DNA from: Glaciecola nitratireducens FR1064
GTDB lineage: Bacteria; Pseudomonadota; Gammaproteobacteria; Enterobacterales; Alteromonadaceae
NCBI RefSeq assembly: GCF_000226565.1
Contig: NC_016041.1
Location: 310,001 to 374,000 of the forward strand
Length of the DNA stretch: 64,000 bases
Reading direction: 5' to 3'
Positions 49,331 to 58,398 of this stretch are shown here, in pieces; within the stretch, counting starts at the first letter, position 1; each line of letters begins with the position of its first letter. The notes below the pieces were generated by a model, which did no database searches, was not told the origin of the DNA, and saw only the letters and a list, made by a program, of their open reading frames with translations. The translations under genes and the position numbers were made by a program.

Positions 49331-50707
49331 TTAAATATTATTCGTAAATTTTACAGCTAATGCTGTTAACAGACTTTGATGAATACCGTTAAAACCACCG
49401 TTACTCATGACCAAAATTTGATCTCCTGGTTCCGCCAGTTCCACAACCGCTTCTATAATACGGTCCGTATCTTGGTATAGATGTACGGGAGCAATACTGT
49501 TTGCGACCAAAGCTTGCATCGACCAGTCGACATTCGGAGGCTCAAACAAAAATACCTCACTGGCTTGTTGCCAAGAATTTGCCAATGTGTCTTTATGTAT
49601 TCCCATTTTCATCGTGTTTGAACGCGGTTCGAGAACGGCAATTATTCTCGAATCCCCCACTTTATGTCTGAGCCCCGCTATTGTGGTTTGGATTGCCGTG
49701 GGATGATGAGCAAAGTCGTCGTAAACCGTAATCCCTGCGATCTCTCCTTTCACTTCCATGCGCCTCTTCACATTTTTGAAGCGAGAAAGGGCATTAATAG
49801 CGTCAGCCGTTTGCACACCAGCATGATGCGCAGCCGCAATTGCCATAACAGCATTGCTGACATTATGATCACCGATAAGCTCCCAATTTACGCAACCAAC
49901 CAGCTTATTATGTTGCCATACGTTAAATTGACTGCCGTCGGCATTAATCAGTTCAGCGCGCCAATCACTCGCATCTGAGTCGCCTACTTTTTGAGTTTCA
50001 CTCCAACAGCCTTTATTCAACACATCTTCTAAATTCGTGTCATCGGCAGGGGATATGATTGTGCCATTGGCCGGAACGCAGCGCACTAGGTGATGAAATT
50101 GCTTCTTAATGGCGTCGAGGTTTTCAAAAATATCCGCATGATCAAATTCAAGATTGTTCATGACTAAGGTTTTAGGGCGATAATGTACGAACTTAGAACG
50201 CTTGTCGAAAAATGCCGAGTCGTATTCGTCCGCTTCAATAACGAAGAACGGAGAAACACCGATGCGAGCGGAAATACCAAAATTCTCTGGTACGCCACCA
50301 ATCAAAAACCCGGGATTAAGGCCGACATCTTCAAGTATCCAAGCAATCATGCTGGACGTTGTGGTTTTGCCGTGGGTGCCTGACGCGGCAATTACCCAGC
50401 GATCGTTAAGTAAATTATCTAACAACCACTGCGGACCGCTAGTATACGGTAGATTGCGATTGAGTACGTATTCCACCGCCGGATTTCCGCGCGCCATCGC
50501 ATTGCCAATAATGACCATGTCGGGACAAGGCGTAAATTGTTGAGTGTCAAAGCCCGCAGTCAACTCAATATCGAGTTGCTCCAGTTGTGTACTCATCGGC
50601 GGGTAAACGTTTGTGTCTGAACCCGTTACTGTGTGCCCAAGTGACTTTGCAATAGCAGCAATACCGCCCATAAAACTACCGCAAATGCCCAAAATATGTA
50701 CGTGCAT
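49331..50707 (-). CDS. mpl: UDP-N-acetylmuramate:L-alanyl-gamma-D-glutamyl-meso-diaminopimelate ligase
   Basis: A 458-residue Mur-ligase-family enzyme that recycles murein tripeptide onto UDP-MurNAc. MHVHILGICGSFMGGIAAIA matches the E. coli Mpl N-terminus. ATP-binding WVIAASGTHGKTTTSSMIAW, ADEYDSAFFDKRSKF and DFAHHPTAIQTTIAGL are the Mur-ligase motifs. The start is set at ATG 50707; an in-frame GTG at 50731 would add 8 basic residues. It is divergent from fbp. Confidence 0.97.
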   Translation of the reverse strand: MHVHILGICGSFMGGIAAIAKSLGHTVTGSDTNVYPPMSTQLEQLDIELTAGFDTQQFTPCPDMVIIGNAMARGNPAVEYVLNRNLPYTSGPQWLLDNLLNDRWVIAASGTHGKTTTSSMIAWILEDVGLNPGFLIGGVPENFGISARIGVSPFFVIEADEYDSAFFDKRSKFVHYRPKTLVMNNLEFDHADIFENLDAIKKQFHHLVRCVPANGTIISPADDTNLEDVLNKGCWSETQKVGDSDASDWRAELINADGSQFNVWQHNKLVGCVNWELIGDHNVSNAVMAIAAAHHAGVQTADAINALSRFKNVKRRMEVKGEIAGITVYDDFAHHPTAIQTTIAGLRHKVGDSRIIAVLEPRSNTMKMGIHKDTLANSWQQASEVFLFEPPNVDWSMQALVANSIAPVHLYQDTDRIIEAVVELAEPGDQILVMSNGGFNGIHQSLLTALAVKFTNNI

Positions 50708-50983
50708 GTTTTTATTAATTCGTCTTTTCACTTTACTGCTAACTGTATCAAAACATCGGGAGATGAGGATCTACTTTTTACGATTTATTTTTATTTCGTT
50801 TTTTGATAACAAGCGCCAATGGGCTTTGCTGCATACGTATGCAACAACAAGGTCGCAATTTGAACACTTCCCAGTTACAATTGTTACCCAAGCTATACAA
50901 GGATGAGCATTCTGCATAAAATCGTCAGTGCAATATGCAAGTCTCCATCGTTTTGATCTCACATCTAAGGAACACTTGGTACC

Positions 50984-51952
50984 ATGAAACGCTTAAACTC
51001 TCAGCTTCAACAAGATGGCGCTCCGCTCGAACTTATTCTTTTAATACGTACTATTTTAGCCGGTTGCAAAGAAATTTCTTTCCGCGTCAGTCAAGGTGCT
51101 TTGGCCGGTGTGCTTGGCTCGACCTTGTCTGAAAACGTGCAGGGCGAAACGCAAAAAAAGTTAGACGTTATTTCTAATCAGATATTAAAAGATACGCTGC
51201 GTGAATCAGGTTACGTTAAGGCAATATCTTCGGAAGAAGAGGATACTGTTGTACCTTGTAACCCTGATGGCAATTATCTAGTGAGCTTTGATCCCTTAGA
51301 TGGTTCATCAAACACGGAAATCAATAGTTTGATCGGCACCATATTTTCAATTACGCATGCGCCCCAATGGATGAAGCCAGATGATCCGTCTGCATTCCTT
51401 CAGCCTGGAACGCAAATGGTTGCGGCGGGATATGTATTATATGGTCCATCGACCATGTTGGCGATGACAACAGGTCGCGGCACACACCTGTATACCTTGG
51501 ATAAAACTCACGGTGGCTTTCTGGTCACTGACTCAAACATAAAAGTACCTGAAGACACCGCTGAATTTGCTATCAACGCATCTAATCAACGTCATTGGGA
51601 AGAGCCAATTCAACAATATGTGAAAGATCTTATTGCCGGGTCTGAAGGCCCAAGAGAAAAAGACTACAACATGCGCTGGGTAGCAGCGATGGTTGGCGAT
51701 ATACATCGCGTGCTTTGCCGCGGTGGTATTTTTGCTTATCCTTTCGACAAACGTAATCCTAAAATGCCGGGTAAGTTACGCTTACTTTATGAAGCAAACC
51801 CAATGGCTTTCTTAATGGAACAAGCCGGTGGTTTAGCCGACACAGGTCAGGGCCGCATTATGGAAGTCATGCCGGAAGAAATTCATCAGCGCGTACCTAC
51901 GCTGTTAGGTTCTAAAAACGAAGTGTTGGCTTGCTTGAGCTATTATAAGTAG
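50984..51952 (+). CDS. fbp: Fructose-1,6-bisphosphatase class I
   Basis: A 322-residue gluconeogenic enzyme. The metal/substrate motif [20 protein letters not shown] and the C-terminal [37 protein letters not shown] are conserved. Acidic catalytic residues [10 protein letters not shown] are present. The AAGGAA ribosome site precedes the ATG. Length is as in E. coli Fbp (332). It is 144 bp upstream of ppa but probably has its own transcript. Confidence 0.98.
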   Translation: MKRLNSQLQQDGAPLELILLIRTILAGCKEISFRVSQGALAGVLGSTLSENVQGETQKKLDVISNQILKDTLRESGYVKAISSEEEDTVVPCNPDGNYLVSFDPLDGSSNTEINSLIGTIFSITHAPQWMKPDDPSAFLQPGTQMVAAGYVLYGPSTMLAMTTGRGTHLYTLDKTHGGFLVTDSNIKVPEDTAEFAINASNQRHWEEPIQQYVKDLIAGSEGPREKDYNMRWVAAMVGDIHRVLCRGGIFAYPFDKRNPKMPGKLRLLYEANPMAFLMEQAGGLADTGQGRIMEVMPEEIHQRVPTLLGSKNEVLACLSYYK

Positions 51953-52058
51953 GCAAAACGCTGCTATTAACTAACATCTAACGCAATTGACCCACCGTTT
52001 AAGCGTCATTAGACCAAACTCTTAGGCGCTTTATGTGGATAGTATGCGGAGATTTTCT

Positions 52059-52064
52059 TATAAT
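52059..52064 (+). promoter_or_regulatory. -10 element of the ppa promoter
   Basis: A consensus TATAAT hexamer lies 32 bp before the ppa ATG. No good -35 hexamer is seen at the usual distance, so only the -10 is claimed. Confidence 0.4.
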
Positions 52065-52096
52065 CGCGGCAATTAATTTATTGATAGGAAATATCC

Positions 52097-52630
52097 ATGA
52101 GCTTAAACGATGTGCCAGTAGGCAAAAACGCACCTGATGAAGTGAATGTCATCATCGAAATACCAGCATACTCTACACCTGTTAAGTACGAAGTAGACAA
52201 AGACACGGGCGCATTATTTGTTGACCGTTTTATGGCAACCTGCATGCAATATCCTGCGAATTACGGCTACGTAAACCTGACATTGTCTGACGATGGTGAC
52301 CCGGTTGACGTACTTGTTATGTCTCCGCATCCTCTTATTGCTGGTTCAGTGATTAAATGTCGCCCAGTTGGCGTATTAAAGATGACTGATGAGTCGGGCG
52401 AAGATGCAAAAATAATCGCTGTGCCTGTTTCAAAGCTAACTAAGATTTATGATGATGTTCACAATATCGAAGATGTTCCTGGTTTGTTGAAAAATCAAAT
52501 TGAGCACTTTTTCGCGCATTATAAAGATTTAGAGCCAAACAAATGGGTGAAGATTGAAGGTTGGGCTGATATCGATGCAGCTAAAGCAGAAATCTCATCT
52601 AGTGTTGAGCGATACAACAAGACGGCGTAA
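52097..52630 (+). CDS. ppa: Inorganic pyrophosphatase
   Basis: A 177-residue family I pyrophosphatase, almost the same length as E. coli Ppa (176). [20 protein letters not shown] opens the conserved core. The metal-binding acidic cluster is in [18 protein letters not shown], and [20 protein letters not shown] and [20 protein letters not shown] are further signatures. It clears pyrophosphate from biosynthetic reactions. An ATAGGAAA ribosome site precedes the ATG. Two terminators follow. Confidence 0.98.
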   Translation: MSLNDVPVGKNAPDEVNVIIEIPAYSTPVKYEVDKDTGALFVDRFMATCMQYPANYGYVNLTLSDDGDPVDVLVMSPHPLIAGSVIKCRPVGVLKMTDESGEDAKIIAVPVSKLTKIYDDVHNIEDVPGLLKNQIEHFFAHYKDLEPNKWVKIEGWADIDAAKAEISSSVERYNKTA

Positions 52631-52642
52631 ATGCCGTTTTTT
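52622..52642 (+). terminator. First ppa terminator
   Basis: ACGGC/GCCGT stem overlapping the stop codon, with a six-base loop and a T-run to 52642. Short but with a good T-tail. Confidence 0.65.
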
Positions 52643-52667
52643 GTAAAAGCTAATATACAATCATACT

Positions 52668-52694
52668 AAGCTCGCATTGTGCGGGCTTTTTTTT
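52668..52694 (+). terminator. Second ppa terminator
   Basis: AAGCTCGCA pairs with TGCGGGCTT (one T-G wobble) across loop TTG, followed by eight T residues. Together with the upstream hairpin it isolates ppa from the DUF3299 gene. Confidence 0.85.
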
Positions 52695-52761
52695 GCTCGA
52701 TATTTAAGTGTTAAAGTTTATACTATTTAAACGCGCAAAATATTCCACCAAGGAGAACTTG

Positions 52762-53250
52762 TTGAAAACAAAAATAAACGTTGTTTTATTAATGCTGATC
52801 GGATGCTTATTTACGGCTGTTTCAATGGCGAATATAGACAACGAACCGAAAGAACTATATTGGGAAGATATGGTGCCAAAAGGCTATGTTGTACCGCCGA
52901 GCGCAATTGATCATAACGGCAATATGACCCAACTGGAGCCGGATGCACCGCTGCTTCAATCGTTGAATGGTCAGTTTGTTAAAATTCCAGGTTTTGTGGT
53001 TCCACTCGAAGGTGACGCCGATAATATTACTGAGTTTTTACTGGTTCCGTATTTTGGCGCTTGCATTCATGTACCGCCTCCACCATCAAATCAGATAGTT
53101 TATGTTAAATTTTCTGAAGGTGTGCCGATAACCAACTTATACGACGCTGTTTGGGTAACAGGTATCTTGTCTACCGATGGTTGGAAGGGCGATATCGCGA
53201 CCGTTGGCTACACGCTGAAAGGCCAAGCTGTAACTGAGTTCGAAGGCTAG
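52762..53250 (+). CDS. DUF3299 domain exported protein
   Basis: About 162 residues. The start is TTG 52762: AGGAG at 52751-52755 sits 6 bp upstream and the reading opens with a signal peptide (MKTKINVVLLMLIGCLFTAV...SMA/NI). The in-frame GTG at 52708 has no ribosome site and overlaps the T-run zone of the ppa terminator region. The mature part has WEDMVPKGYVVPP and the DUF3299 core KIPGFVVPLEGDADNITEFL, then LVPYFGACIHVPPPPSNQIV. Members are periplasmic or lipoproteins of unknown function, sometimes near transporter genes. No clear partner lies here. Confidence 0.82.
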   Translation: MKTKINVVLLMLIGCLFTAVSMANIDNEPKELYWEDMVPKGYVVPPSAIDHNGNMTQLEPDAPLLQSLNGQFVKIPGFVVPLEGDADNITEFLLVPYFGACIHVPPPPSNQIVYVKFSEGVPITNLYDAVWVTGILSTDGWKGDIATVGYTLKGQAVTEFEG

Positions 53251-53308
53251 GCGCACACGTTATTTTTGCACGAACTAGTGCGTAATCACATTATAAGTTG
53301 GGTAAAGT

Positions 53309-54928
53309 ATGAATTTTTTGGCGAAACTATCAATTGCTCAAAAGCTGTTTTTAATTCCAATTATTGGAACACTTAGCTTTGGTATCTACATAGGCATAAG
53401 CACATATACCGCATATGCCAATGTGGCTCTTCTTGATGATGCTCGGACAAAGCAGACGCCAGCCCTGTTAAAGTCAAGGGAAGCACTGAATTCAATGGAG
53501 GGCGTAAAAGAAACGCTTAGTGCCGCTGTGACCACAGGTGATGAAGATAGTTTGATTAAGGCCGAGACGCTTGCCACCAGAACGTCTGACAATCTAAAGT
53601 TCATCATCCAGCTCGATAACAACATGGCGAAAGACGTCAGCCCAATCTTAAAAGCCTTCGATTCTTATTTTAAAACGGCTTACGATGTCAGTAAGTCAAT
53701 GGTTGATAATACAGCCGACTTTTCAAAGTTACAGACTGCGTTGCAAGACATGAACGCTTCTTACGACAGAGCAAATGCTGATTTAAAAGCGTTTAGTGGA
53801 CAGCGCGAAGTGTCTTTTGAAAATGCCATCAGTAGTGCTAATGAATCTGCAAAGTCGCTCATTAAAATCGGTATTTTCATGGGGCTAGCAACCATGGTTA
53901 TCTTGTTTTTAACAGCCCTTCCTATTGTGAACAACTTGCGTAAAAGCATTGTAGATGTTGTTAGTTCGTTGAAAGATATGGCGCAAGGCGACGGCGATTT
54001 AACCATCCGAATTAAAACGGATAACGCCGATGAAATTGGCGATTTGGTTCACTGGTTTAATCAATTTATTGAAAAGCTGCAGGGAGTTGTGAGGGATATT
54101 GGTAACTCAAGTAAGCCTTTATCAAACTTAGCTGAAAACTTAAATCAAGTGTCAAATCAAGCGCGCGTTACCATTTCGTCACAGCAAATGGCTGCGGCGG
54201 ATGCTAAATCAGCTGTTGATGAAATGACGAATAGCGTAGGTGCTGTTGCAACGAGTGCTAACGAAGCAGCTAATGCAGCTGGCGAAGCATCGACCGCGGC
54301 GGACGATGGTCAACGAGTCGTGAACCAAACGGTAGCTAGTATTCAAAGTTTGGCCGCTAGAGTAGAAGAAACCGCAGTAGTTATTAAGAAGCTAGAGCAA
54401 GACTCAAATCAGGTTGGCGTAGTATTAGACGTGATTAAAGGCATTGCAGAACAAACTAATTTGTTGGCTTTGAATGCTGCCATTGAAGCAGCTCGAGCAG
54501 GCGAACAAGGCCGTGGATTTGCGGTTGTTGCTGATGAAGTAAGGACATTGGCCTCACGCACCCAAAAGTCGACAGAAGAGATTCAAGCAACCATTGAACA
54601 ACTCCAAAGTGCAGCGCGCTCTGCAGTTTCAGTCATGGCGAAGGGGACAGAGCAGGCTGCGGTTAGTGTTGATGAAGCAAATAAAGCGGGTGCAAGTTTG
54701 AATGCAATTACGGAGACCATTAGTCGCATAACACGCATGAATGACCAAATTGCTAATTCCACTGGCGAGCAACAAAAAGTAGCGGATATGATTTCGTCCA
54801 ATGTTGATGAAATTAATGCACGCACAGAGGATACGACGTCCAGTTCTGAACAGTTAACTTTGGTTAGCTCTGAGCTAGAGCAGCTATCAAAAGACTTTAA
54901 CCGTATTATGCAGCAGTTTAAGTACTAA
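53309..54928 (+). CDS. Methyl-accepting chemotaxis protein with four-helix-bundle-like sensor
   Basis: A 539-residue chemoreceptor. TM1 is about 12-32 ([18 protein letters not shown]). A helical periplasmic domain of about 150 residues follows (no Cache text). TM2 is about 188-210 ([20 protein letters not shown]), then HAMP ([20 protein letters not shown]). The signalling tip reads [20 protein letters not shown] and [20 protein letters not shown], almost identical to the other receptor in the window. There is no CheR pentapeptide. Ligand unknown. It precedes a histidine kinase gene by 117 bp. Confidence 0.92.
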   Translation: MNFLAKLSIAQKLFLIPIIGTLSFGIYIGISTYTAYANVALLDDARTKQTPALLKSREALNSMEGVKETLSAAVTTGDEDSLIKAETLATRTSDNLKFIIQLDNNMAKDVSPILKAFDSYFKTAYDVSKSMVDNTADFSKLQTALQDMNASYDRANADLKAFSGQREVSFENAISSANESAKSLIKIGIFMGLATMVILFLTALPIVNNLRKSIVDVVSSLKDMAQGDGDLTIRIKTDNADEIGDLVHWFNQFIEKLQGVVRDIGNSSKPLSNLAENLNQVSNQARVTISSQQMAAADAKSAVDEMTNSVGAVATSANEAANAAGEASTAADDGQRVVNQTVASIQSLAARVEETAVVIKKLEQDSNQVGVVLDVIKGIAEQTNLLALNAAIEAARAGEQGRGFAVVADEVRTLASRTQKSTEEIQATIEQLQSAARSAVSVMAKGTEQAAVSVDEANKAGASLNAITETISRITRMNDQIANSTGEQQKVADMISSNVDEINARTEDTTSSSEQLTLVSSELEQLSKDFNRIMQQFKY

Positions 54929-55045
54929 AGAAAAAAGCTTTTCCGCTCAGGTAGCCAAGCTAGTTAAGTTTTTTTGATTTTGCAAACTCGATGAGCATGA
55001 TGTTCGAAATATTTTTTTTCAAGAAAGCCCTTAGAGATTGAAACA

Positions 55046-56707
55046 TTGGAAACTGTATTAACTAACACAAGCAAAGTTGAAGCCATTTTACAGGAAACCG
55101 GCTTCAAGGTTCTCATTGTTTTTTGCATTCTCATTGCGTTGGTTATCATAGCAGCAGCGCCTCAAAACCCCATTTTCGCTTGGGCTTTCCCAATTTTTTG
55201 GTTTTTACTTTCAATCATTGGATTGTATAAGAAGAAATACAGCAATGTTTGCGCAAAAATTTGGGTGGTCTTAACTGTTCCTTCTACGCTTGTCCTTGTA
55301 TTGCTCAATGGTATTTTTCCAGCCACTTTAATATCGCTGACAACCATTTTTCCTGTGATGTTAACTAAAGGATACTGGCGAACTATCTCAATATTTGTAA
55401 TCGCAAGCTCTACATTATTAGTACCACTCTCACCAGTCGAATATGATCCTGGAATTTGGTTGCGATTGTCTGTCACTAATGTGTTTATTGGTATCACGGT
55501 ATTTCTATTGGCATCGTTTTTAGAGAAAGCGTTAGTAGATAGTTTGGACAAGTCCGATGCGTTAAATGAAGCATTAGAAGGTGAGCGAAAGGCTAATCAT
55601 GCACAGTCTGTTTTTTTAGCCACGATGTCACACGAAATTCGCACGCCAATGAATGGCATCATCGGTTTAGCTGATATTATTCTGTCATCGACTATCACGG
55701 AGGAACAGCGACCTAAGCTTGAAAGGATAAAACGGGCAGGCTCTACCTTAAACACTATTTTGAACGACATACTTGACCATACAAAGCTTGCTGCAGGCAA
55801 GCTTGTCATTGAAAGCGTGCCGATAAGCCTCCGTGAAATAATTAATGAAACGACACTTTTTTTTCAAACGTTAGCGGCTAATAAAGATATACAATTAGCA
55901 GCAAAGGTCGATAAATCTGTAGATTTTTCGCTCATGGGCGATCCGACGAGGATCACTCAAATTCTTAATAACTTAGTAAGTAATGCCATCAAATTCACCC
56001 CAAAAAATGGTCTGGTCAATATTTCGCTTAAGGTGATTGAGGACAGTGCAGCAGCTCAAACCTTAGAGTTTTGTGTAGAGGATACAGGTATTGGTATTTC
56101 AGATGAAAGTTTGAAAGATATTTTTTCGCCATTTGTTCAAGCGAATAGGTCGACGACGCGCGAATATGGCGGAACTGGCCTCGGACTGCAAATATCGAAA
56201 AGCTTGCTTGATAATTTAGGCGGTGAAATATGGCTTGAGAGCAAAGAGAATATTGGCAGCCAGTTTTATTTTCGGCTGTGCTTAGAAAAAAGCGAGCAGT
56301 TACCTATCAATATGTATAACGATGAGCAAAGAGAAATGCCGCAGTTCACCGGCAAAGTATTGGTTGTAGAAGATAATGAAATTAATCAGATTGTCGCATA
56401 CGAAATTTTAACGTCGTTCGGACTTGATGTAGCGTTGGCAAATGATGGAAAGCATGGCATTGAAGTAACGAAGGATTGTTGCTTTGATATTATATTCATG
56501 GATTTACAGATGCCAAACGTAGATGGCTTCGAGGCGACCAAAGCAATACGTCTAAGAGACAAAGTCACGCCAATTATTGCGCTCAGTGCCTCAGTGCTGC
56601 AGGAAGATGTTGCCAATGCGCGTCGTGTTGGTATGAATGCTCATATTGGCAAGCCGATTGATCGCAAAGAATTGATTACGGTCTTACAGCGATTCATCAA
56701 GACATAA
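55046..56707 (+). CDS. Hybrid sensor histidine kinase with receiver domain
   Basis: A 553-residue membrane-bound hybrid kinase. About five hydrophobic segments span residues 20-165 with no obvious extracellular domain, so the sensor is probably membrane-embedded. The HisKA domain has H196 in ATMSHEIRTPMNGI. ATPase boxes are NLVSNAIKFTP (N), VEDTGIGIS (G1) and YGGTGLGLQISKSL (G2). The C-terminal receiver has VLVVEDNEIN and phospho-acceptor D486 in IIFMDLQMPN, then KPIDRKEL. It starts at TTG 55046 (AGAG upstream). No Hpt or response regulator is adjacent, so the phosphate acceptor lies elsewhere. Confidence 0.92.
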   Translation: METVLTNTSKVEAILQETGFKVLIVFCILIALVIIAAAPQNPIFAWAFPIFWFLLSIIGLYKKKYSNVCAKIWVVLTVPSTLVLVLLNGIFPATLISLTTIFPVMLTKGYWRTISIFVIASSTLLVPLSPVEYDPGIWLRLSVTNVFIGITVFLLASFLEKALVDSLDKSDALNEALEGERKANHAQSVFLATMSHEIRTPMNGIIGLADIILSSTITEEQRPKLERIKRAGSTLNTILNDILDHTKLAAGKLVIESVPISLREIINETTLFFQTLAANKDIQLAAKVDKSVDFSLMGDPTRITQILNNLVSNAIKFTPKNGLVNISLKVIEDSAAAQTLEFCVEDTGIGISDESLKDIFSPFVQANRSTTREYGGTGLGLQISKSLLDNLGGEIWLESKENIGSQFYFRLCLEKSEQLPINMYNDEQREMPQFTGKVLVVEDNEINQIVAYEILTSFGLDVALANDGKHGIEVTKDCCFDIIFMDLQMPNVDGFEATKAIRLRDKVTPIIALSASVLQEDVANARRVGMNAHIGKPIDRKELITVLQRFIKT

Positions 56708-56763
56708 AAATCTAGTTTAGGTATACTCTGCGCCCGTAAATTATCACCTATTGAGCAGTACAA

Positions 56764-57135
56764 ATGAGCGTAATCATTAACCTAATTCGCAACTTACTTG
56801 GTGGCATCATTGCTTTTTTTGATGTTATTACCCGCGGTAGCAAGTTAAAGCGCACAAAAGAAAACCAGCAACAGCTTGAAAAAGAGTTACAGGAGTTTAC
56901 GCTGTATCAATTTTTTGCCTGTCCGTTTTGTATTAAGACTCGCCGTGCAATGTATAAAATGAATTTGCCGATAGTTAAACGCAATGTATCGAAGGGCTCG
57001 CCTTATCGCGATGAGCTGCTTCAAGGCGGTGGAAAGGTTCAAACACCTTGCTTGCGCATTGAGTCAGCTACAGGAACTACTTGGTTGTATGAGTCTTCCG
57101 AGATTATAGATTATTTGCGCCAACGCTTCGCATAA
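56764..57135 (+). CDS. Membrane-anchored glutaredoxin-like protein
   Basis: A 123-residue protein. A hydrophobic N-terminal segment (VIINLIRNLLGGIIAFFDVI) and a charged linker precede a glutaredoxin fold with active site C53-P-F-C56 in FFACPFCIKTRRAMYK. VQTPCLRI supplies the cis-proline element TP, and YESSEIIDYLRQRF is the C-terminal helix. The dithiol CPFC active site suggests a glutathione-dependent or thioredoxin-like reductase. It converges with the oxygenase gene at 57209. Confidence 0.9.
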   Translation: MSVIINLIRNLLGGIIAFFDVITRGSKLKRTKENQQQLEKELQEFTLYQFFACPFCIKTRRAMYKMNLPIVKRNVSKGSPYRDELLQGGGKVQTPCLRIESATGTTWLYESSEIIDYLRQRFA

Positions 57136-57208
57136 GAGCACCTTGCATCATTCCATGGCACATTAGGCTGAAAGGCACACATAGCCTGCTGCATTTATAG
57201 CTGAGCAA

Positions 57209-57913
57209 TTAACTGCCAGCGAATATATGCTCGGCAGGATTAAATAGCACCCAAGACGTTAGAATGTATTTATCGTTGGAAGTTGGCACATTGCCGCGGT
57301 GAGTATGCGTAAAACCACTGGGGGCAATTACCATTCTGCCAGCTTTCGGCTTAATTTTCTTATCTTGATAGTAAAACTCGGTTTCGCCACCTTCCTCTAC
57401 ATCATTCAAATAAAACATGAACAATAAGTTGCGATGCAGGGCATCAGTTGACCCTTTTTGCGGATAGTTTTCAGAATGCCAATATGGATAACCGCCATCA
57501 CCAGCAGTATATTTTTGTGCGTTAATTTCGCCCATTCTAAACAAGTAATTTACAATTTGCGGTAATCTGGGGAGGGCCTGTTCGTTGAAGTTATCGGCGG
57601 TTAATTTTACTGGCTTACCTGTGTTTATATCTGCCATGGTTAAGCCGATTGGGCCAATTAACGCGAAATAATAAGCTTTGAAGTAGTCGACAAGATGCTT
57701 GCCAGTGACTGCACTGACTTGCGGAGAAATCTCTTTAAATTCTGCATGGCGAGAAATAGAAACATCGGTTGAACGTTTCTTAGAAGTGTCCACACCTCCG
57801 CCTGTTTCACCGGGGGCTAGGTGCTCGCTGGTTTCAAATATATCGATTATTTGCTGACATAACTGGGGCGATAGAGCATTATCAATAACGCTAATAAAAT
57901 CGGTATTCTTCAC
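57209..57913 (-). CDS. 2OG-Fe(II) oxygenase, prolyl 4-hydroxylase-like
   Basis: A 234-residue protein with the prolyl-4-hydroxylase-like double-stranded beta-helix. The first iron motif reads H146-S-E148 in YPYWHSENYP, where most of the family has H-x-D. The distal histidine is H205 in FTHTHRGN (H203 is an alternative), and K215 in NDKYILTSW would bind 2-oxoglutarate. EGGETEFYYQDKKIKPKAGR is the typical beta-strand pair with the GGET word. There is no signal peptide. Some HxE variants are active iron oxygenases, so loss of function cannot be assumed. It follows the thioesterase gene on the same strand. Confidence 0.83.
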   Translation of the reverse strand: MKNTDFISVIDNALSPQLCQQIIDIFETSEHLAPGETGGGVDTSKKRSTDVSISRHAEFKEISPQVSAVTGKHLVDYFKAYYFALIGPIGLTMADINTGKPVKLTADNFNEQALPRLPQIVNYLFRMGEINAQKYTAGDGGYPYWHSENYPQKGSTDALHRNLLFMFYLNDVEEGGETEFYYQDKKIKPKAGRMVIAPSGFTHTHRGNVPTSNDKYILTSWVLFNPAEHIFAGS

Positions 57914-57960
57914 CAGACCTTCCCTTCTTATCTTACTGACTTGAAAATTGTCCGTAAGTC

Positions 57961-58359
57961 TTATTCAAGTTCTATTTTATGTTCTTCAAGCTTGGCGCGA
58001 ATATCGTCAGGGATGCGCACCGACTTTTTACTGGCATAGTCAAAGCGAACAAGCGTTGTTGTTCCCTTGGCTTTTTTTGTATTTGACTGCCATAGCTCTT
58101 GGTAAACGACAAAAGAGCTATTGCCAATGCGGCTCACCCAAGTTTTGACCTCAACAGGACCCGCCAAATAAATCTGCTCTAAGAAATCAACGTTGTAATT
58201 AGCCAAAATAAGCGGCCAATTATTCAGGTCCAAATCAGGTGTAAAGTATTTGAATATTGGTAGGCGAGCAGTTTCAAACCATCCCACTAATACTGTATTA
58301 CTGACATGCTGCAGTGCGTCCGTTTCATAAAAGCGAACATCGAATTCAATACTTAACAC
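57961..58359 (-). CDS. Acyl-CoA thioesterase, 4HBT/YbgC-like
   Basis: A 132-residue hot-dog-fold thioesterase. The catalytic-region signature VRFYETDALQHVSNTVLVGW has an Asp equivalent to that of 4-hydroxybenzoyl-CoA thioesterase. ILANYNVDFLEQIYLAGPVE is the second conserved strand pair. The substrate acyl-CoA is unknown. It is 40 bp downstream of uvrA and precedes the oxygenase gene by 47 bp, all on the minus strand. Confidence 0.88.
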   Translation of the reverse strand: MLSIEFDVRFYETDALQHVSNTVLVGWFETARLPIFKYFTPDLDLNNWPLILANYNVDFLEQIYLAGPVEVKTWVSRIGNSSFVVYQELWQSNTKKAKGTTTLVRFDYASKKSVRIPDDIRAKLEEHKIELE

Positions 58360-58398
58360 CTATTTCTCCTTTCATCTCTTGAGGGGATACCTAAATAG

